A DNA stretch of 6,802 nucleotides, from contig CAZDSS010000125.1 of NCBI GenBank assembly GCA_964508185.1, positions 1-6,802 on the forward strand, given 5' to 3'. Every line of letters starts with the position of its first letter. Within the stretch, counting starts at the first letter, position 1. This document shows positions 6,660 through 6,802 of this stretch, in pieces. The DNA comes from CAZDSS01 sp964508185 (GTDB lineage Bacteria; Pseudomonadota; Alphaproteobacteria; Sphingomonadales; Govanellaceae). A program made the position numbers and the translations under genes. Below the pieces are notes generated by a model. That model was not told where the DNA came from. It saw only the letters and a list, made by a program, of their open reading frames with translations, and did no database searches.

Positions 6660-6802
6660 AGCGGGGCGGGCGGCGCGGTGGGAAGATCACCGGCCGCCGT
6701 GTCCGCGGCGGGCGCGCCGGGCCATCATTGCCGCGACGGCATATACGCGCGCGGGGCGGCGTCCTCGTGCGTCTGCTTCTAGCGGCGGCCGCTGACCGCC
6801 TG
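6653..6802 (+). CDS. Possible N-terminus of the next gene, cut by window end
   Basis: From a GTG at 6653 the frame stays open to the window edge (50 codons), with an in-frame stop upstream at 6638-6640. GGGGA (6642-6646) lies 6 nt before the start. The product begins very basic (LKRGGRRGGKITGRRVRGGR) and turns hydrophobic at the end (GGVLVRLLLAAAADRL), as in a membrane protein with a positive cytoplasmic N-terminus. It sits 41 nt after the repaired SLBB stop, so a polysaccharide-locus membrane protein is plausible, but no family can be named. Uncommon codons for this DNA (CTA, ATA, TCA, CGA) argue against it. The two other forward frames have stops in this stretch and the minus strand shows nothing convincing. 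Confidence 0.35.
   Translation, partial: MLKRGGRRGGKITGRRVRGGRAGPSLPRRHIRARGGVLVRLLLAAAADRL

Noticed and set aside
6785..6792. GCGGCCGC (NotI site) near the window end as possible vector sequence
   Set aside because: Such 8-mers are common in very GC-rich genomes and no flanking polylinker is recognisable.

Overview
The window is high-GC DNA (strong G/C preference at third codon positions, with the long antisense open frames this produces). It carries four clear forward-strand genes and looks like an alphaproteobacterial chromosome, probably Rhodospirillales-like. This lineage call is inference from gene order and protein style, not from a database search.

Layout: (1) 3-668, the C-terminal part of electron-transfer flavoprotein:ubiquinone oxidoreductase (ETF-QO), whose 5' part lies outside the window. 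(2) 705-2534, a TPR-repeat outer-membrane lipoprotein that resembles Pseudomonas LbcA in build and neighbourhood. (3) 2531-3427, ispE of the MEP isoprenoid pathway, starting at a GTG that overlaps the TPR stop codon by 4 nt. (4) About 130 nt with a weak promoter candidate and a possible start-site hairpin. (5) 3556-6514, a very large SLBB-domain polysaccharide export protein with a signal peptide, one Poly_export-type domain and about six SLBB-type repeats. (6) A 10-N gap at 6515-6524, followed by 278 nt that include the start of a possible next gene.

The most notable observation is the structure around the N gap. The last 14 bases before the gap (6501-6514) reappear exactly at 6578-6591. Joining the two copies restores a natural end to the SLBB protein (...AVSAASIAVISR, stop at 6609-6611). 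The 53 nt between the gap and the second copy (6525-6577), read on the minus strand, encode 17 residues that look like the conserved N-terminal motif of RNA polymerase alpha (RpoA). So 6515-6577 is best explained as a scaffolding/chimera artefact that hides a contig overlap, not as a real interruption.

Functionally, the left half is housekeeping (respiratory electron entry, envelope lipoprotein, isoprenoid precursors). The right half appears to open an exopolysaccharide/capsule export locus that continues beyond the window. I see no CRISPR array, tRNA, rRNA or insertion sequence, and no clearly new defence or mobile system.
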